DNA from: Spisula solida
Lineage: Eukaryota > Mollusca > Bivalvia > Venerida > Mactridae
Reading direction: 5' to 3'
NCBI GenBank assembly: GCA_947247005.1
Contig: OX365945.1
Span: 36,820,551 to 36,884,550 of the forward strand
DNA length: 64,000 nt
Below the pieces are notes generated by a model. It saw only the letters and a program-made list of their open reading frames with translations, ran no database searches and was not told the origin of the DNA. Within the stretch, counting starts at the first letter, position 1. The number at the start of each line of letters is the position of its first letter. Below, in pieces: positions 43,377-56,125 of the stretch. The position numbers were made by a program, and so were the translations under genes.

Positions 43377-43979
43377 TGTCTAGCGCCTGTGTAGCTCAAC
43401 GCCGACGCATGCCGTGGACTTTCTCTACAAGAAGTGTGAGCAATCTACATGCCTATAAAAGATAAGGGAAAGTAAATTGCTTACATTGATAACACCAACG
43501 ACCTGGTTAAAAATTAAGGTTCCTTTAAATATCTATGTCACAATGACGACGATACTACAGTCAGAACTTTTGAAAACGTTCATTTAATGAGATTTCTAGT
43601 CCGTTTGGGGGGTTAAGCCCCTGAAAGTAGCATTGCATATTTCTCATTACCAAGTGTAATTACGGCACCGCTCTAAGAAAAATAGTAGCTGATAGACCCA
43701 CTGAGAAAAATGTTAGTCGAATATCTTACAAAGTTACTTATGCACCAGACAATATTATGCCCGCCCCCGGGGGAATTAGACAGACGAATCTTCCCGACAG
43801 GCGCGAATTTGATAAGCCTTAAAGCAAACTACCCGTATGACACTTGTATGTCTATCAATTTACGTAAGATGGACCATTGTTATATACAACATGTACCATT
43901 ATATAGCCCTTATTTCAGCCTCACATTCACACAGCTAATAGTTTACACATATTTCGACAATGCCACAGAGTGGATTCAG

Positions 43980-44036
43980 TTACAATCACATTATATATCA
44001 CAGAAACATTATTATGTGACCATTCTAATACAGAAT
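43980..44036. repeat. Dispersed repeat, copy A (matches 51822-51876)
   Basis: The sequence 'TTATATATCACAGAAACATTA' by position, through 'ATGTGACCATTCTAATACAG', is shared with 51822-51876 at high identity. It lies in the same orientation, 7.8 kb apart. Confidence 0.7.
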
Positions 44037-44169
44037 TATAAGAGACTAATTAATATTCACAACGATGTTACAAATCATAAATGCGCCTATATACATGTAT
44101 ACACATAATATTAATATATTTATCATTATCAAAAATGTAATTATATAGTACAAGTAATTAAAATCAAAC

Positions 44170-44460
44170 TTTAAACAGACGATGAATAAAGGAACTTCTA
44201 AGTTTGGCCTATGAAGTGTGAACTGTGAGCTATGAAGTGTGAACTATAAAGTGTGCAGTGTGAACTATGAAATGAGGCCTGTGAACTATTAAGTGTGAAC
44301 TGTGGAGCGTGGAGTGTGAAATGTGGAGTATTAACTGTGGAGTGTGAACTATGAAGGGTGAACTATGTACGGGTGTTTACATATAACATATGAAACATAA
44401 AGCAATATTAGACATGAAGTTCGAAGTATGAAGCTTGAAGCATGAACTATGAAGTCACCA
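44170..44460. repeat. Degenerate minisatellite built on 'GTGTGAACTATGAA'
   Basis: About twenty imperfect units of 10-18 bp (GTGTGAACTGTGGA, GTGTGAACTATGAAG and variants) occur in a row. Confidence 0.8.
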
Positions 44461-46597
44461 CCGGGCCTTCGAACAATAACACAGTCAGGTGTGCGGAACC
44501 CGTCCGGAGCTATTAGGTACGTAAAGCCGCACGGTGACCACACGGTGTCCGTTTGAGTACTTTTCGTTAAGGCATGCGAGCATCGACAAGCCTATTAGTG
44601 TTTAAATCCGTACGGATATCATACACAGCTCGTTTAATGTCGGTATGAGACCCGTACGAGATGTTCCCGACTTCAAAATCCCAGTGAATACGTGTACAAC
44701 TCGGGAGTTCGGTGAAACATTTTCATTGATATACGAATTAAGATGATCGGTAGTCTACCATATCCACATTGGCTTATGGACGCCGTAGGCCTACTAGTTT
44801 TCAAAAGTCAGCTCGCCGTGTATATCTCGTCGCATAAATGTGACCAAGGTATAAGCGTATGCTGACATAATTGACATGTTTGACAATATATTTCAACGAA
44901 AGATATTACGTTTTAAAATGCATAATAAAACATTTGTGTTATAGATCTACTATAGGCCTACTTTGTGTTAGCCAGTTATTATTGTAGCGTGATTATTCTT
45001 ATATACTTATTTACACTTTGTAAATTACATATAATGCACGATGAATTTAGCAACATATTATAAATGCAAAATGTTGATATTTGAGACTATACATGATTAA
45101 ACATGTATGCATCAATAATCCCGAATTCCGAAAACCTGTGTCCGGAGTTTCCACCTAACCTTCTACTTTCGCTTTAGGCGGATGCGACACCGGGTTATTT
45201 CCCTTGAACTGGGCGTTTGCGTGACGTTTTGATAAATTGCTAGGTTCTTTGGTCTAAAGAATGATTTAATACGTATATTAGGGCGGTTCTTCATTGTTAC
45301 CCATTGCTTGATGATTTCCAAGCTTTAAAACCGGTTTAAAACACATAATAAAAAGCTTCTATTTTCATCTTAGAAATTTCTTAAATAGTAAGATACCTAT
45401 GTACGTATCTTAAATTAGTTGAAAATGGATATTTAAGACAAAAATCGGCTATTTAAGAAGATCTTAAGTTTAAGATATGTTGTGAATAGCTACTAAGAAA
45501 AAAATTCAACTTAAGACGAATCTTATCATATCTAAGAAATTTATAGGATATTTAAGATATATTTTTATCTAAGAAGCTTTGTGAATACCAGCCCTGTTGA
45601 ACTAATTTCTACACGACGAATCTTCTTTTATTTCTAACTACCACGTGGTCGAATTGTATAGCCCGTTTGCAGCGAAAAAAAACGTCTAAATTTTGAATTG
45701 TTAAAAATCTATTCATCAGATGTTGATAGGAGATTTTTTTCAAAACCGAAGGTTTTGAAAAAACATCTCCGAGACGTCTGAGTTTGGCTTTTTTCCTAAA
45801 TCAGCAGCCTATAAATGTCGTAGAGGCCGTACCAATTGTCTTCCCGGCAATCGTAACTACTCGGGTCTTTCCGTCATCGGCCGAAGTTTCGCCCCAAATA
45901 GCTGAAAAGGTATGGATTTCCGGTCTCATCGAAGATCCGCAGTGACGTACGAGAGTAGTTATGATTGGTACGAGGATTCAACCATTATTGTAATCTCAAA
46001 TTAGTTGAAAACTGACAATTCGTAGCTGAACTTCTATATTTTTTAGATTTTCTGAACATCTGCAGATTTCAAATTACGCTATACAAAATAAATAAATAAT
46101 CCCGGGTCCGGAGCGATAGCCAGGTAACAGGGGAAGTAACTCAACATTCTACGTGATTGCATTCGTCTGAGACGCCGACCATCGATTACACGATGTAAGT
46201 ACTTGTTAAGCAAGGACAATCGTCTTGAAGACTCACAATTAGCAAACTTATACAATAAAATCAACATCCGATGACGTATGTTGTTATTAAAGGTTTGGTA
46301 AGTACAACTTTCTACAAATTCCTGTCGTACCCGTTCCTATTCGTACCTACGACCGAAATTATTCGTCCAAGTTTCATTAGTTTGTACCAAAACAAAATGT
46401 AAAATGACTCTTTGACAATGTTCCGTCTGTATCATGTGTATTGTGCTTTGGATAGCAATGTTTATTAGATAATTGTAGTACTGTGTACAGGATTAAATTA
46501 CTGATAGGGGAGAAATGTATTTGGCCAGCTTGACCAGTTTTCAATTTTTCAACTGAGCCGCTACAGTGTATACTGTACGCGTTCAATACGTTTGACT

Positions 46598-46890
46598 AAT
46601 GCCTGGATAGCTCAGTTGGTAAAGTGTTCACTCTGTTAGCATCTTGCCTATAGTCTAACCAACATGATGTGTGTATGCCTTCACAATAACATTGTTAAAA
46701 CCACAATTGTTTTGTGCATGGTTTTCAGAAGTGGAGGTTGGTGAGTCGGTCTTCGTCATCAGTGCAGATGTAGTTTGGTAGGAATTTCCCGTACCCCGGC
46801 AGAGATTCAAACCAGGGACCTCTGGATCGGTACTAAGTTGAGAGCGCTTATCACTCGACAACTGTTCCACCAAAATGTCTGCCATGAAAA
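46598..46890. mobile_element. Two facing tRNA-like SINE heads
   Basis: On the plus strand, GCCTGGATAGCTCAGTTGGT (46600-46619) looks like the 5' half of a tRNA. On the minus strand from about 46875, 'TTGTCGAGTGATAAGCGC' and 'GGTTTGAATC' (near 46817-46808) form A and B boxes of Leu/Ser type, followed by a SINE body running left to about 46650. The minus-strand open frame at 46885-46655 lies within the SINE. Confidence 0.55.
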
Positions 46891-47689
46891 GTGAAATTTG
46901 AAGACTGCATCGGCAAAGTTATGATCTACTTATTCCAATTCATATTCACCTTATCGACATTACCGGATAAACATGCGTAATTTCAAAATATATAGGAGCC
47001 ATGACTAAAACCCCTTTCACAATTGTCGTAGGAATGTTTTCGTTGCACGAGGCTTATGGGTCTACATGGAAATGTACCAATTTGCGCCTGGAAAGGGTGC
47101 GACAGCTCTACGATGCATTTTTGGGAACTATCGTGCGTCCGCCACACGACAGACAGACGTATGATGGTCATGCGATGGTCGCAGGACATAACAATTGACG
47201 CGCGAAAGCCTTAAGATGAACAGTTGTAGCACGTCCGTCGTACGATAAAAGCATTGTCAAACTATTAGCTGGTTTAAAAAATAAGTTTCAGCAGCTGGGT
47301 ATAATTAATCAAAACGTCCAACCAAACTCTTTATTTTCAAATAATAATAAATATATGCAAATAGGAACTTGCTAAATGCTAGTATTAAACTGAAATACAT
47401 GTATGCATGATCAATTTAATTATAAAAATGCATTTTGTGGTCCGATGGTGTCAAACGCGACAAAATTTCTTAAGTTTGTTGTACGACGGACATAGGATAT
47501 TCCTCAAATTTACATCTAAGACTCGTCGTATGACAATTGTGAAAGGGGTTTAACTTTGATTTTAAAATGTTTGGAAAAATTTATTTGTTACAAGCTTCAT
47601 TTAAATGAGAGTTAAGAATTTCCCTGAAAAATATGCTAAAAGTGTCTGTCTGTAGGATGCCTGGAGCTAGTATAGGATTTAATTACTGA

Positions 47690-47795
47690 TAAGGAAGAGA
47701 ACTTTGTAGTAATCCACTTAGCTCACACAGTAGAGCATTGAACCTTCTTAATATATAGCAAATGGTTCCAGGTTTGAGCCCTGGTCCGACTACAT
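47690..47795 (+). repeat. tRNA-like sequence, probably SINE head or tRNA pseudogene
   Basis: TTAGCTCACACAGTAGAGCA provides an A box and D-arm; CCAGGTTTGAGCCCTGG forms a perfect T-arm with B box. The acceptor-stem halves do not pair well, so it is unlikely to be a working tRNA gene. Confidence 0.5.
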
Positions 47796-48836
47796 ACTTT
47801 TTTAACCTTGTTTCATTATTAACGTTCCCGTAGATGATACCATGTACTATTCTGTATAAACTGTTATATATAGTCGGTTATGTTACTGATGTACGCACGT
47901 GCGTAACATTAAATATAAATATAAGTCTCAAATTTTCACGAATCGTGAGGACCCCCAACCATAACCACCAACTTCAAGGCTTATGAGTCAATTCAAGTCT
48001 GGCTACGCCCCTGTCGTAGTATTCGATATTACACATTTCTGATTATTTGGCTTATTATTCTGACTAATAAATTTAAACATACACCGGAATGGTCATGTAG
48101 CGTTGTTGCTCATTTTGGCATACTAATTGGTTAAATTGGGTTGTTTAAATTGGGTCATTCAGCTTGGGCTGTTAAGCTTATTGGAGCTAGGTCATTCTTG
48201 GTGACACTCGACTAAGGCTTGTTGCTTGTTGAAACTAAGTCATCCGGCCGGGGCTTTCGGTGTTTATTTATTATTGTATCTTTCCGCCGTTTTACATTTG
48301 AAACTAGGTCGTTCTGAGTGGGCATTCAGCCTTTTGATTGCTGAAACTGTTTCATTCAGATTTTTGACAGCTGGGATTTGGGCGGATCATTTTTCTCGCT
48401 CGGCTGGGTGTTGGGCATTGTGCCTTGTATATTTTTATGATTTCGGTGCTCGACTGGTTAAGTAGAGTGTAGCCATCCCTGTCCGACTTAATGTTATCTT
48501 TTTGCTCAGCATCCTAACTGCAAAAAAACACATCCTAAGCAATACCAGTAAATTTTCTGGCTGCAGAAAACTATTCAACTTCAATATTTTATTTGATGTA
48601 AACATATAAAATGTTTATTGCCAATGCAATAATAATAATGTGGCATAATTTGATTTGTTCTTTCCCTGCATGCATTAATTCTAATCGTGAAAGTACGGCC
48701 ATCTCAGTTTATCTACTAAATATTGCAATGCATAAAGCCGGGGTGATCAGAATTACATACATTTGAACAACCTCAGGTCTTTCAGCTCTTTGATTCCTGT
48801 TTACCCTTAAGTACATGACTGTAGTTAAAATGCATA

Positions 48837-48980
48837 CATGTTTCTTTATGTAAACTGTACATACATAGATACATACAATCTACATTAATTTATTAATTAA
48901 GATGTATACGTGATTCTTTATGTAAACTGTACATACATAGATACATACAATCTACATTAATTTATTAATTAAGAAAGAAA
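48837..48980. repeat. 72-bp tandem duplication
   Basis: The unit containing 'CTTTATGTAAACTGTACATA' through 'ATTAATTTATTAATTAAGA' occurs twice with almost no difference, so it is recent. Confidence 0.9.
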
Positions 48981-51821
48981 AAATCTCCGTTAAAGGCCAT
49001 GCCTTAGTTCATATTAAAGATTTACGTAGAATCATAATTGCATTCTACCTACTCCCATTTCAAATTTCATAATTTTTAATTACTTCTTTAAACAAGTTTA
49101 TTCTTTATTGTATATTGATATTACTTGAATTTGGACACTTTAACGCAGGGAGGTAATCTGGTATTCCATTGATGTTTTACTGTCATGTTTTAACTGTTAT
49201 AATCCGTGATCAGCGAGATTGACATTGCTGTGACGAAAGCGAAATTTATGAGGCCCATATGAGTCGATTTATTTATGTATGTCGCTTGTGTGTATACAGA
49301 TTATGTTTTATACATGTAACATCACAAAAAAGCAGAGAAAACAAAACCCTTATTCACTAAGCTACATAAGCTATGTATATACTCATAAACACGTATATAA
49401 TAATGTTCAATTAAAAACTTAATAAAAGCATTGCAATGTTTATGTGCGTAATGACATGTAGTCTTATGACTGAACCAGTCCTAAATAACTGAGTAATATA
49501 CATCTACCCAAACCTTTAGTATTGGTCTGTAATCGACATTCAAATATTAAGCAGTCAAAATCGTTTAAAGGCGATGTAAAATCCGTGTTTTTATAGTTCT
49601 AGAAGGAGGCTGCTAGACGCCAGCCATTTATACCTTTAGACCCGAAAATATGCTACACACAAACAGTACAGATGCACAGACGGGCCTCGTATGTATGTGC
49701 TATATTAAGTAGGTTACAAATACGTAAATCTACCGTTAGGCGTGTCACGTGACCATATCATTGGCTGTTTTGTGTATCGAGTCTTCTAACATGAAGTTTC
49801 GTTGTAAAATTTATTTTCTGTCGGTTAAGCGAAGCGCATAAGACAGAAAATGCTTTCCTGTGATTGGTTAAGATCTTCTGATTGCACGAATCAGGACTTG
49901 TTGTTGAAGTGTTTGTTGTTTAATGTAGTAGATCTATGGTATAGATCTGTGAAGATCACAGGAACTACAAATATTTTACATAGAACTTATTAACAAAACT
50001 TTTTTCACACAAGCCCGATGTTGTTTAGATTTAATTGTATATTAGGTAGGTACATTTCATTCACTCGCGCAAAATCTCATACTTGTAGGTGTAGTAAATA
50101 CTGAGAAATCTTCATTTCAGACGATTTTTTTCGCCGCAAACGACTTATACACAATGACGTTTATAAATACAAAATGAAAGCCGACATGTGAACTGGTCTG
50201 AAACGTCTTGTAGAATGACAAATACATTCTTTAAACTTTAACAACTCCGTACACCGCGTTACATGCACGAAATGCCCGTGACCATAACTCAACTTATCAC
50301 TACATAATGAATACGTTCCGCAAAGACAACCATTTTACGCTATACATTGTACTATCGAAACGTGTAAATTTAAATATATTGAAAAGGTACGTTTATAAAC
50401 GTAGCACGAGAAAATTATGCTTGACAAATGATGGGTTATTGTATTCATAGAAAAACCACTTTGAAATCGTCACTATGTAAACCACCAAGTAGCATTCGGA
50501 TTCGTATTCGGATTAACTCATAGCTCGCGCTTAAATCTCATAACCAGCGCAACTCGCTGTCTAAGCCCATATAAACACAACTCGACATGATTGTGTTTTT
50601 AAAACATGCTAATTATGGTGTTTTTGTGATAAGCCCGACCCCCCATCAACATCCAGGAACCGCGCCTGTAAAAATCGTCTGTCGATTCGATGGGAAATAA
50701 TCGCCGATTTCAAAAGCTGAAGACATGAGGACAGCGAGTTGTCTTTCGTTGCACTAGTTAAAGCCTAATAGTGAGGAGTAAATTGGATCGTCTCCCTTTA
50801 CTTAATATTCTCACAGCTTATGTAAATACACTTCATCAATATTCATTAGACGATTAAAACGTGATTCATGACCACATGACGATGAATACGCATGCTCATG
50901 TGACAGAAAAGCGGAAAACCGATGAACTATTTTTAGATTGCGCAATCGTACACAGTGGCGCGATATTGTCAGAATGCCGTTCTGGTTTGAATAATTCTTA
51001 GATCGTCATGGGTCAGAGATCCAAGGCGCGTGCTTCTGAGATGTTTCAAAATCAAGACAAGACAAATTTTTGATGCAATTCGTCAAAGTAACCGCAATTT
51101 TGTGGTTTACATGGCGTGCATACTGTTATATGAAGCATAAACTATAGCGCTGTTATAAATTATTCTGAACGACTTAAATCTCTAATACAGTAATCAATAT
51201 CAATTGATATTGGTTTGGCATTTATATGTACTATTTGCAAATACACATGGACACTGCCACAGTGATCTTGACATAAAAACAATTTGAGTAATATAAGTGT
51301 TTTGCAGGGAACAGTCACAGTGACTTTCTGTTAGTGGACACAAAATCAAATGATGCCATCTACTGCTGATGATCAACTTCCAATAAACAACAGATGTTTG
51401 TAAAACAAGTATGCTCCCATGACAGCCAAATAGTCATTGACCTAGCGGCCTGAAAAACATAAGGGGTCATCTACTGAGATGATGACCAACATCAATCGGT
51501 ACAAAGGGTTTCTAGTGTGTGCATTTGAATATTGTTTAATAAGATAGCTGTGACTACACAGTAGGGTCAAAACATAGACGTGTTTGGCTTTTAACACAGT
51601 GTAACGTGACGTTTAAATGTAAGAGTCAATTGATAGGATGGTAACTTTTCATTGACGCTGAGTATATAAGTAGTGTGTAATAGATCTTGATCTATTAATT
51701 TATATTTATAGTTTAACAACAATTTCGTCTACAAATGCATTTCTATACGCTCTAACATATACGTGCTGCACGATATGAAGTAAAAAACGTAGAAGCGTGC
51801 AGCCCTCGCATATATACAATT

Positions 51822-51876
51822 ACAAGCACATTATAAATCACAGAAAATATTATGATGTGACCATTCTAACACAGGG
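51822..51876. repeat. Dispersed repeat, copy B (matches 43980-44036)
   Basis: This copy of the short repeat is followed within 110 bp by a poly-C tract (51966-51986). Copy A is preceded by a C-rich 'GCCCGCCCCCGGGGG' stretch, hinting at a larger shared element. Confidence 0.65.
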
Positions 51877-52754
51877 GCTAGTAAATAATATAAATCATCG
51901 GTGAAATAAGACGATACTAAACTTTTTTACTGTATGAATTTCAGCATTTGTTTCATTATCTAACAGCCCCCTGCCCCCCCCCCCCCGGTGGATCCGGGCA
52001 TGGCATCATTTAATTTAGTAAACGAATAAAGGTTCAGTAGTTCTGAAGATATAATAATAGACACCTCAGCAGGTCTACGGTCAAAGGGATCAGCAATTAT
52101 TATTAAAACAGAAATATTGTTTTATTTTAATTACGAACATTATCCATCCAAAAAATGTACAAATATGGTGGGATCAATAAGAATTTAAATATGTTTATAT
52201 AGTCATCAATTAATAGCTTCAATATTCACGCAAAGAAATGTATTCATTGTATTAACTAGCAGTAACTTGTCCTTTCACATCCAGGAGAAAAATTTAGTTT
52301 GTATTACACATGATAGCCGAGGCTGCTACCAATCAATCTCATAACAGAGTAGTCAGATATACTTGAAAGCACGGTCTGCATTATTATAGTTTCGAAATTC
52401 GGATTCGGTAAAAAGTATGTCAGATGTTTAATTTTGCTAAATCGCAAGACAAATGTATAACCCGTGTCACGTTGATGCACACTCACACAGCGTTTTTATG
52501 TCGACGAGAGCACCAGGGATGTCAAAACTTCCGAAAGAATTTCCAGGTGTGGTCTTTTAAAACCACAAACAAATACTCGCCAAGTGTCGTTTGTCGATGT
52601 TTCTATTAAGTATATTCAGCTTTATATCATAGGTTTATGTTATTATACTCGAGTCAATAAATTTCACTGGAAGTGGGCGCTCTACCACTTGGCTATCGAA
52701 GCGGATACTGATAACGTTAGTTTAGCGACGTTTATATCATGTGTCATTGAATAC

Positions 52755-52842
52755 TGTATACTCACATATGTCAGTCAGACAGCGGGTATAAAGGAATACA
52801 TCATGTTGTCAGTCAGACAGCGGGTATAAAGGAAGACATCAT
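52755..52842. repeat. 37-bp direct duplication
   Basis: 'GTCAGTCAGACAGCGGGTAT' followed by AAAGGAA(T/G)ACATCATG occurs twice in a row. It overlaps an open frame (52584-52829) that has no recognisable domain. Confidence 0.85.
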
Positions 52843-53700
52843 GGACAAATAGGAAAAACACAACATGCATTTTATCAATTATGAGCCAAGTGCGGAAAAA
52901 CCAAAATTAGACTCTATAACACCAACGTAAAACAGACCTCCTTTATGGAACTAAGACCTGGAGAAGAACCAAACGCCTTGACAAGAGTCTACAAGTTTTC
53001 ACTAATATCTGCTTGAGACGAATATTACATACACAGTGGCCAGAGAGGATCTCAAACCAGGTACTCGGGGCATAAACAAACCTACAACCGATCACGGACC
53101 TAGCACACAAACAAAGTGACTAATTAAAATCATTGATGATGACATACATTTAGTCATATCTTATCACAAACGTTCAGCAGTAGTATATAGCCTTGAAACT
53201 GTTCCTAATGTGCGTACTGGGTGCGCACAATTGTTTTACCTGTGTTATGTGTCTTTTTCATAAGATCAAAATGTACATGGTGGATGTATTATTTAATTAT
53301 ATAAGTGTGTAGATATCAACAAAGTTTAACTATGTGAGTGTATATCAAATTGAGACTCGGTTCACATGCTATGAATATACATTTGCTTTGTAAATAATTT
53401 GATGATAGACGAGCATCAGAATGGCTGTCATCAGCGGATGGTTACTGTTAACAGTTTACAATAGGACTGTCGGTATGGTGTTACTTGATTTCCTCATACT
53501 GTTGCCAATGACATTCCATTGACCCTTAATATTTGCATATGGAACACTGTGAACTCCTTACCCAATATTTTATAATAACACGTGTGTGAAATTCAGTCAT
53601 ATACTGTAAAATCATTACGTTACATGGTGTTGAATTCTCGTTGATTTCATGGTTGAGCTTGACCACAAAATATAATCCCCATGATTACACGAACCTCTCA

Positions 53701-54473
53701 AATACTGATCAATGGGTTTCCCTTCCTTAATTTGTAACTCACAAATTTACTACCCCAAGAAAGTTGCATTCTACATGAATCCACGAGATTCAATGCCCAC
53801 GAAAATAAGTGATTTTACGGTACTGTCAGTAAATGAAGATGGGAACAATTCAGCGTACATCTTTTCATATATTTTATTGTGTTTCGCAAGAACAATACAG
53901 TATTCAATACGTACAGAATTGTGTGTAAAATATAATATCAAAAACTGTTTGACCATTTGTTCTCAGTCAATAGAAAAGTAAATCCGTGATAATAATAGTA
54001 CAATTAATGTACAAGGTTTGAAAATACATCGACAAGAAGGCGGTCATATAATAATGAAATGGAGCTTGCTTTATCTTAGAACACAAGTAATATAACAATG
54101 TAACAAAACGGTCACCTTAATTAAGTAACCAACCAGTAACAAACAGTGGCCATTATGTCGGCATTTTCTTACAAAAAATCAACATGAAACAAAGTTCAAG
54201 GTGGCTGTAACACAACAAGCCACCTTCCGCTTGATGAATGCTTAAATATGACAAAAATGTCAATATCCTGAATGTTAACAATGAAATGTATAAACTCAAC
54301 ATAATACAACAGTTTCAATATCTGATCAAGTACATAGTACTAACATCAATAATTACACATAAAATACATGATAACTAGTCAACATGTGTTTCATATACAT
54401 TCCTGAACAAAACTACAGTTCTTATGATAAACTACATGTATGTGTATGATAGAAACTAGTAATTATTACTAGC
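53701..54473. other. No gene recognised
   Basis: AT-rich sequence with overlapping but unsupported frames at 53712-53981 (+) and 53956-53771 (-). Nothing else seen. Confidence 0.5.
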
Positions 54474-54735
54474 AATTGGAGAAGCCTTCTTATAAAGAAA
54501 GTCAGCTTCTAGTAACAAAAAATCATTTTAAACCAATCAGAAGCCTCGTTGTAAGGAAAGTCAGCTTCTAGCTTCAAATTTCACTTTAAACCAATCAGAA
54601 GCCTCGTTACAAGGAAAGTCAGCTTCGAGTTTTCAAATTTCCCTTTAATCCAATCAGAAGCCTCGTTACAAGGAAAGTCATCTTCGAGTTTTCAAATTTC
54701 GCTTTAAAAATCAGAAGCTTCGTCACAAGTTTTTC
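54474..54735. repeat. ~58-bp tandem repeat with a CCAATCAG in each main unit
   Basis: About 4.5 units with 'AATCAGAAGCCTCGTTACAA' and 'GGAAAGTCAGCTTCGAG'. The AATCAG phase marks are 54535, 54593, 54652 and 54709. It lies downstream of the ATF3-like gene, perhaps within or just past its 3' UTR. Confidence 0.85.
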
Positions 54736-55981
54736 AGTAAGTACTACATGATTGGACCAATTCATAAACACCATCATATCAGTTCACAACAATCAGTATG
54801 TAGTAAAATAGATAATAATTATCTATTTACATCTCATTCATAAAACCAGAGACATTGTGTAACAACGACTCTGATAAACTTTCCAACTTTGTAATGCAGT
54901 GTCATGACCTAGCACAACTTATCAAACTTGCAAACATCTAATGATGAGAGCTTGCTATATTGACTGCACAAAGTAAATCAAACGTAAGCAAATTGTGTAA
55001 CAGAGGGTTCGTGGGAGACTATGAATACACAATCAGACCCTCTAGTGGGCTTACACACGCCACAATTCAGCATTATTATAACAAAGTACAAATTCTGTTT
55101 AACACAAATAATCTATCGTATGTAATAATTCTAAAAGGTATGTAACATTACTCAATATTTATTATACATGCACATAACTATGTTTTCGCGTCCATTACTA
55201 TGTTTAGGTTGTCACTAAGTACGTGTGTGTATCTCCTATTGAACAATTTCTTAGATCTTCAGTACTTTAATATGTACCAACATTCAAAAAATGATCAACA
55301 TTGAACAATTGCGTCTAGATCTTAAATAAAAATTCCATTTAATACAAATAATTAAAAACAAACCACAATTTTTAACATAGCAGACAATGCCTTTAGAAGA
55401 ATGTGATAGATATTTGGTTAAATGCAGAGTTTTCATACTTGTAAATGCTTTAAGAACTACTTTCCGGTACATGTTATATGGAGACGGTGTCCCATAAATG
55501 CCAAACCAACACAGGTTGAAAACCTAATTGCCTAACACAAAATTCAATCCTTTACCCTTTTTCCAGCAGTTAAACAACCACCGTCCAAATTTAGTGAATT
55601 AGTACATGTACATTAATTATCTCATATTTGTTTGGCGTCCACTGCCAAAGATACAGACGAGGCTTGTACCAGAAATTCAAACATCACAAAATAGTGATAA
55701 TATGTCCACAATTCCTAACCATTAACCACAGCGTACAGAAGTCCTACTTTACAAATACAGCTTCAGAAATATGTTTATATAATTTCTAGACACAAACAGG
55801 TTCTCTTACGATGTGTACTAATTCACCATTAATATTTGGAGAGAATGTCTTACTAAATACATATCAAGTGACTCTTTCTTTCACAACGGACATGAATTCA
55901 GCAGAATTCACTCATATGATTTCAAAATTGACAAGTCCAGAGAAACTATGCCAAGGTCAGTCGGGTCCGGGATGAAATCAA
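54736..55981 (-). other. Probable 3' UTR and flank of the ATF3-like gene
   Basis: This is AT-rich sequence after the ATF3-like stop. A minus-strand AATAAA (TTTATT at 55158-55163) is a candidate polyadenylation signal about 820 bp after the stop. Open frames here are short and unsupported. Confidence 0.4.
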
Positions 55982-56125
55982 TCACATGGCAGAAGATTTC
56001 GAGCGGAACTTAGGACATACAGCTCGATGTACGTTTATGATGTCCATAAGGTGCTCTCGTTCGTCAATCAATTTCTGAATCTCCAGTTTAAACTTCGATT
56101 GCTCTTTCTGTAGTTTCTTTGTTTC
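55982..56125 (-). CDS. ATF3-like: ATF3-like exon 4 (leucine zipper, C terminus)
   Basis: Acceptor TTTTTTAG. It encodes the zipper heptads from ETKKLQKEQ to HLMDIINVHRAVCP and ends KFRSKSSAM, TGA at 55984-55982. Confidence 0.93.
   Translation of the reverse strand, partial: ETKKLQKEQSKFKLEIQKLIDEREHLMDIINVHRAVCPKFRSKSSAM

Larger units (their letters stand above)
43377..53700. other. Long intergenic stretch without recognised genes
   Basis: I see no gene that I can support across these 10 kb. Contents: two copies of a dispersed repeat (43980-44036 and 51822-51876), a degenerate GTGTGAACTATGAA minisatellite, two SINE-type tRNA-like units (46600-46885, 47690-47795), and small direct duplications (48837-48980, 52770-52840). 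There are also short foldbacks (45730-45770; 45848-45970; 50550-50760), a poly-C tract (51966-51986) and a hAT end near 48001. The open frame at 43710-44108 overlaps the dispersed repeat and is probably not a gene. Confidence 0.6.

Noticed and set aside
43710..44108. 132-codon frame as a gene
   Set aside because: It overlaps a repeat that recurs at 51822-51876 and has no recognisable domain or splice context.
46598..46672. Functional tRNA gene starting GCCTGGATAGCTCAGTTGG
   Set aside because: The 5' half is tRNA-like, but no matching T-arm or acceptor 3' half follows at the right distance.
47690..47795. Functional tRNA gene with T-arm CCAGG...CCTGG
   Set aside because: The acceptor halves do not pair and the anticodon region is too long.
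48226..48465. 79-codon hydrophobic frame as a membrane protein
   Set aside because: It lies in a degenerate repeated stretch built on 'GGGTCATTCAGCTTGGGC'-like phrases, with no gene context.
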